A stretch of 64,000 nucleotides of DNA from Selaginella tamariscina (Eukaryota > Streptophyta > Lycopodiopsida > Selaginellales > Selaginellaceae). A program made the translations under genes and the position numbers. Shown in pieces: positions 59,421 through 64,000 of the stretch (position 1 is its first letter; each line of letters begins with the position of its first letter). The DNA is taken from positions 124,001 to 188,000 of the forward strand of contig PUQB01000392.1 in assembly GCA_003024785.1 (NCBI GenBank). Direction: 5' to 3'. The notes under the pieces were generated by a model. It saw nothing but the letters and a program-made list of their open reading frames with translations, did no database searches and was not told the DNA's origin.

Positions 59421-60357
59421 TCTGTCTAGGTCTTTTGAGGCAGGATCCTAAAGTCTACTCAGGTTATCCTCTGATAATCATTATAGAGGACTTAAGGTAG
59501 AACCCTAAATCTTGTGCCTATTTGGGCATCTGAGTCAAGCTCTAGGGGTTGTCTTGGAAGACTTGGTGTTATTCATAACACTAAAAGGCCACTTGGCAGC
59601 CATGTGTTATCACGTGTTAGCCCTTTGGATTAAAACTTTGACACACATGTGTTAACCCTCTAGGGTAAAACTTTAACAACCAAACTCTTTTGTGATAATC
59701 AAAGTGTAATAACTTTAACCAAAAAACTCTCGCTATCATCAACAAAGGGGTATGTTTTCATTTTATTTGAGAGAAGGTGGATGCATAAATTGTGGATTGT
59801 CCTATAGTTAACATCTTCATTGAGCCTCTTCTTTTTAACATCATTTGAATAGCATCCTATAGCACTTGGACTTTATCACTTGATTGAGGAGTGTTGAAGA
59901 AACAATGAAGGCAATATTTGGAAGATGAAATTAAGCAATTATAAAAAAAATGAAGCTAAAAGAACACAACTTTTAGTATATGAAACATGTTTTAAAGGAC
60001 TTAGGGCCAACGCCCACCAATAATTAAATTAGCTTAATTTCAATTAACTTTTTAATTGACATTCCAACCGGCCCAATTAAGTTTCAATTAATTAGCTTAA
60101 TTTAAGTGCCCTAATTTAATTGAAAATCATTCTTCTTTTCAATTAGGCTCATTACAATTAAATTAGCTCAAGACGGGAAATCCTTAATTTTTTAATTGAA
60201 CTCAACCTGTATCATTAACTCAATTAGGGTTTCAGGTGTGGAAGTTATGGATCCAGGTGAGCATGGGCTGCATGATACACATGTTTCTTCAGTAGAAAAG
60301 CACAACAGGTAGCCTAATTGAAGCAGGGAGGAGACCTTCTTACTGGTACAGTTGAAA
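59421..60357. other. Repeat-derived or intergenic DNA, no gene seen
   Basis: About 0.94 kb. It may include remnants of the adjacent Ty3/gypsy fragment and the 5' part of the trihelix-like gene. A stretch at 60000-60230 is rich in aattaa motifs. Confidence 0.4.
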
Positions 60358-60775
60358 AAGGAGGAGGAAGAGGATTACACAAGTAGGAAGGATAAAGACA
60401 CAAAGGTTTCAGAAGATCGGTGAGAAGATGGCTGCTGCAGGGTACAGTCGTGGCCATGAGAATATCAGGGTGAAGTGGGACAACATGGTCTCGGCCTTCA
60501 AAAAATATGTGATAACAATGCTGCAACCGGGGGGCAACAGATTACTTTGGGATGACCTCCAAGGAACGCTCCATCGCCAAGCTACCAACAACAATGGAGC
60601 ATGAACTATATGACGAACTGGAGGAGATTCTGCATGGCAAGCCAAACATCTCACCTCCAAACCTTTTTGACACCTCCAAGCAGCTGCAGAACAAGCATGG
60701 AGATACCGGGACCAAACAAGGAGGTGGAAGCAAGGAGCAAGGAGCAGCTAGTGGTCTTGTCAATGATGAGAGCAC
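60358..60775 (+). pseudogene. Trihelix (Myb/SANT-like) transcription factor fragment, interrupted by an LTR
   Basis: The plus strand encodes parts of a plant trihelix DNA-binding domain in three frames: KEEEEDYTSRKDKDTKVSED (60358-), MAAAGYSRGHENIRVKWDNM, then VSAFKKY (60427-), and MTSKERSIAKLPTTMEHELY, then DELEEILHGKPNISPPNLFD (60552-). The order and spacing follow the family pattern (KWDN, FKK, the ER..LP block, the LYD.LEE helix). Frame changes lie near 60420 and 60512. Reading continues into a Gly/Lys-rich tail up to 60775, where the TGTTAA end of an LTR begins. It is either a dead gene or a live gene with assembly errors and a transposon in its 3' part. Confidence 0.55.
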
Positions 60776-61477
60776 TGTTAAACAGGAAAAGGGCTCTCTG
60801 CCTCACCTTTTCCTATTTAACCTGTTTCCTTCACGCAGACAGGAAACCTTTCATACAACGTACAGGAAAGGCTACACCCTTTCCTTCTCAACTCTCAATA
60901 TATCTGTATATATATATATATCAGACTTCTCCCAGTGCCACTATGACTGGTCTCCAAAGTCAAGGGCAAGAACGGATTTTGGCTATTGCCTTGTTAGATC
61001 CATTCATTGAGAGTACATACACACACACAAGATTCTCTAATATGCACCTTTCATTACTAACATGAATACAAAAGACAAAGTGTAGAGAACCTTTATCTCC
61101 TGCTAAAACTTCAAATGGAGACCCTTTCTCCTGTTAGAACTTCCTGTTGAGACCCTTCTGGAGACCCCTTCTCCCTTGCCCTAACTACTCCTTAACTACC
61201 CTTCCTCTCGCCACGTCATCCCTTTACGAGATTTCCTTTTCCTTTTCCTTTTCCTTTTCCTCTCGGTAAGGATTTTCCTCCTTCACAGCCTTTCCTTCCT
61301 TTTCCTTACGCACCTTTTCCTCTCGGTAAGGATTCAGCCTTTCTTTCCTTTTCCTTACGCACCTTTTCCTCTCGGTAAGGATTTCACAGCCTTTCCTTCC
61401 ATGCTTACTACAGACCTTCCTACCCTTATTCTCTCCACAGTAGGATGTCCTATGCTCCTAATATTTTACCTTTAACA
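60776..61477 (-). mobile_element. 3' LTR of a gag-protease LTR retroelement
   Basis: Plus-strand boundaries are TGTTAA (60776) and TTAACA (61477), the short inverted ends of an LTR (702 bp). On the inner side lies a minus-strand polypurine tract (aaggaggggg, 61490-61481) directly followed by the LTR. It contains an AT-rich box (tatatatatata, 60908) and a C/T-rich tandem repeat. Base composition (CCTTTTCC-rich) differs from its surroundings. The partner 5' LTR would lie beyond 64000. Confidence 0.6.
61233..61401. repeat. Pyrimidine-rich tandem repeat within the LTR
   Basis: The core ccttttcctctcggtaagga occurs three times (about 61255, 61315 and 61366), with spacers sharing cagcctttccttccttttcc, after a (CCTTTT)n run at 61233-61259. 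Unit lengths are about 60 and 50 bases. Confidence 0.8.
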
Positions 61478-62049
61478 CTGCCCCCTCCTTATTTTGCTGT
61501 GTCCTCACGGCAACTATCCTATTCCTTCCTTTGGATGTTGATCTTCATGGTACTGTGGATTCTCTCCTTTATACTTCCAAAAGTTGTTCTTCACTTTCCT
61601 AAGTTCTTGGTTGGAAGTTGATACCTTAAGTTGCAGCACTTGCTTTCCTGCATCTTGTTCCTTAGGATCAGGATTTGCTTTCTTTCCTGTTCCTGAATAG
61701 TTTTTCCTTCCTGTTCCTTTGGCTTTTTTCTGTGTTTATATTCACTTGCTTTAAAGGATCTGTGGTATACACATATGTATACTCTGAAGGTTGTTCCTGC
61801 AAATCAATCTTATACAGGATTGCCTTATAAAACTTTTCCTGTAATCAGGTTGTCGTTTTCCTTCTGCTGAACAGTTTTCTTTCCTTTCAGCACTACGTGA
61901 AGGTCAATATTTGTTAAGACCTTAAGTTAGGATATGCTTTCAGGATTTCTACTTCTTCTGTCATCTACCCATTAAACCAATCATATCCTTTAAAACAAGA
62001 GGTCGGATTTCCTTTTTAACATACCTTTTAGTATGATTATAGATCATTG

Positions 62050-62380
62050 GTTTTCCTTCTCCTTCTTCTACCATCATCTTTCCTGTTCTTCCATTCTGAA
62101 TAACCTTATCAGACTTAATCCATAGTTGGCTAAAACATAGTATAAACAGTATCCTTTTCTTCTTTTTGTAGGACAAGCAAGGATATCCTATATTTGAATC
62201 CTTTTACTGTGATAGTGACTCCTCTCATTATGTTAATGACCTTACACTTCGTTGATCAGCCATTTTAAGGTTAAATGGAGCAGGTTGGATTGGTCCTAAA
62301 CCCATCCTTTTACATTCACCTTCTTCAATAAAATTCACACCTGAACCTCCATCTATTAATACTCTTTAACTTATTCCTTC
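62050..62380 (-). pseudogene. Retroelement aspartic protease domain
   Basis: The active-site motif IDGGSG is at about 62365, preceded by an in-frame TAA. The following hydrophobic and Gly-containing blocks are in retropepsin order, with a frame change near 62150. No reverse transcriptase motif follows. Confidence 0.6.
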
Positions 62381-64000
62381 CCACATATACTGTGATGCAA
62401 GGAAATGTCCATCATAATCACCTTCATACAGTACTTCCTTATCCATTTTACAAACTGTATATCCTTCACGTGAAGGTGATGTTTGCTGAACTAAACTTAA
62501 TGCATTTAATATCTGGTTTCTTATGTAAGGAGCTACCTTTATCAACTGTCCAAGCGTAATCTTTATCTCCTGATTTATAGCTTGGTGATACATGGAGTCC
62601 ATTGTTTTATCATGTAATGGTAATAATGAAAAACTTTGTTCACCTTTATCTATATCACCTTTATCTGTACCTTCTGATTCGTTATCAGTCTGACCTTTCT
62701 GGTCAGAATCCTGCTCCTGCTTGCTTACATTTTCCTGTAACAAGCTCTCCTTCTTGTTAGGAGTAGTAACTACCTCACCTTCTCCATAACAAGAGGATTC
62801 CTTCTTCTTCTCTTGAAGAGCTATAACTGCCCTTACCACGGGTGGATACTCTTCTTTTCCTCCTCTATTTGAATAAGCCGTGTTGTAGGCTGCACATTAG
62901 TCGTTTTGGTGGAAGTAGGAGGTTGTACCTTCCGCCTAGGACATTCCCTAGAATATGTCCTGTTTCACCACATGTATAACAAACCTGGGAAGGAAAATTC
63001 CTACCCTGCAATCCTTGTTTATCATTTCCTTGTTTATAGGAATCATTTCTGCCTCTTTGACCTTGATATGGTCTTTCCTCTCCTCTATATTGCCTATCAT
63101 TTCTTTCAGGATAAGGTCTATCATTCTGCCACACCTTATATGGACCATTTCTTCCTGCATAATACTTTCCTCTCTAATTTCGTAAGGATTATCATTCCTT
63201 CTGTCATAATATCCACTGTTCCTATTCTGATAAGGAACTTCATTCCTTCTGCCATATATATTGTTCCTGTTCTCATAAGGAATGACATTATCATTCCTAT
63301 CATTGCCACGGTTCCTATTAGGTGGGAACCTTCTAGGAGGTGGACGTTCATCCATTCTCCTTTCTCTCTCTATACTAGCCACATTCTGATTTAGGAAATG
63401 TCTGCAGTTTCGGGCTACATGTCCTTCCTTTCCCAGATTTGGCATGTAGGCAATTGCAGCCTACATTCCTCACCGTATGGACCGGATTGTTACATTTAGT
63501 ACACCATACTTTTTCCTTTAACTCCTCTTTAACTGTCATTCCTTTTAAAGTTTTCATCATTTGAGCCAATGCTTTCTCATCTATAGGATATTTTCGAACT
63601 TTTACTACATCAGCTTCCTCTTCCTCTTCATCAGAGGATTCTTCCTTTCTTCCATATACTTTCAGCTTTCCTTCTGCAATCTTTTCTATTGCCTTCTCTT
63701 CTTCTCATATATTTTTAATTGATTAATGAGATCCTCTCTATCCTTTTCATTGATAGTAAGTGCTAGATCTCTATATGGTTTTAGCAACCCTTGCTTATAC
63801 CATTGCAATAAGGCATCCATCTTCACATATGCCTTACACTTTTTCTCATGTTTCTTAAAACGGTGTGTATATTCATCTATCTTTTCTGTTTTGCCTTGAA
63901 GGATAGTCCTTAACTTCTCTAAATGTTCCTCCGGCAATTCCTCCTTTCTGAAATATTCCTTAAATGCATCAGTAACCTTCTGATAATTCTCTCTGACTTC
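62366..64000 (-). pseudogene. Retroelement gag with zinc knuckles, broken
   Basis: Structural gag region of the element above. It has CTKCNNPVHTVRN (about 63500), PNLGKEGHVARNC (about 63440) and CYTCGETGH (62975) knuckles separated by an Arg/Asn-rich spacer (RRFPPNRNRGNDRNDN). Single-base frame changes separate the pieces; one falls in the last knuckle. The N-terminus is outside the window. Confidence 0.65.

Larger units (their letters stand above)
61478..64000 (-). mobile_element. Internal region of LTR retroelement with gag and protease, right end outside window
   Basis: Reads leftwards from beyond 64000. Gag (64000-62840) has a helical domain (LRTILQGKTEKIDEYTHRFK, then ALLQWYKQGLLKPYRDLA) and Cys/His knuckles near 63500, 63420 and 62975. 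A linker (62840-62400) is Gln/Glu-rich. A retropepsin-like site, LIDGGSGVNF, starts near 62370 and continues through MGLGPIQPAPF, LKMADQRSV and WIKSDKVIQNGRTG to about 61960. A basic tail runs to a stop near 61518, next to the polypurine tract. Only about 450 bases separate the protease end from the polypurine tract, too little for reverse transcriptase, RNase H and integrase. Several frame changes and an in-frame stop just before the protease site show a damaged copy. Confidence 0.7.

Noticed and set aside
60552-61010. Single 152-residue plus-strand protein
   Set aside because: The second half lies within the LTR; only the first half matches the trihelix family.
58380-64000. Endogenous pararetrovirus
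   Set aside because: Gag with knuckles, retropepsin, polypurine tract and TG/CA-ended LTR fit an LTR retrotransposon; no movement-protein or coat-protein signature was seen.

Overview
The window is nuclear DNA of a land plant. It carries intron-dense, closely packed plant genes (P-class and PLS-class PPR proteins, a HAK/KUP potassium transporter, a chloroplast-targeted alkenal reductase, an EPFL-type secreted peptide) together with DRC11, a flagellar nexin-dynein regulatory complex protein. The last implies a plant with swimming sperm. The second PPR protein is built largely of short repeats of the 'MP-x-R-x-VVSWTAM' kind, which are abundant in Selaginella, so a lycophyte is my best guess; a fern or bryophyte cannot be excluded. 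All gene coordinates are genomic spans that include introns.

Layout. 1-5771 (-): DRC11, cut by the left edge. 6359-8183 (+): membrane RING-H2 E3 ligase. 8.2-11.3 kb: AT-rich gap. 11285-12855 (-): mitochondrial-type carrier. 13207-18313 (-): a PPR gene with about 20 P motifs. 19582-21640 (-): saccharopine-dehydrogenase-like protein. 22777-24443 (-): alkenal/quinone reductase, only 81 bp head-to-head from 24525-26895 (+) homoserine dehydrogenase. 26995-29405 (+): dolichyl-phosphate GlcNAc-1-P transferase (ALG7/GPT). 30661-35089 (-): HAK/KUP transporter. 36146-40017 (-): DEAH4-type RNA helicase, head-to-head with 40384-47234 (+), a SMARCAL1/CHR18-type SNF2 annealing helicase. 48150-48630 (-): EPFL peptide. 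49374-51265 (-): second PPR gene. 52330-53915 (-): tentative unknown gene.

From 53.9 kb to the right edge the DNA is repeat territory: a TIR element, a large foldback (about 370 and 330 bp arms), a degenerate Ty3/gypsy RT-RNase H fragment, and an LTR retroelement with gag and protease but apparently no polymerase. One LTR of that element lies inside a broken trihelix transcription-factor gene.

Two features cut across the window. Nearly every gene has one or more single-base frame breaks, mostly one-base losses in or beside short homopolymers, which points to residual long-read assembly error rather than mass pseudogenisation. Most introns contain compound microsatellites, (GT)n next to (GA)n or the reverse complement.

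Best candidates for something undescribed: the EPFL precursor with its cysteine-rich N-terminal half duplicated, the SNF2 annealing helicase with three HARP-like repeats produced by an internal duplication, and the gag-protease-only LTR element. The genes do not form one pathway; they are unrelated housekeeping, transport and organelle RNA genes.
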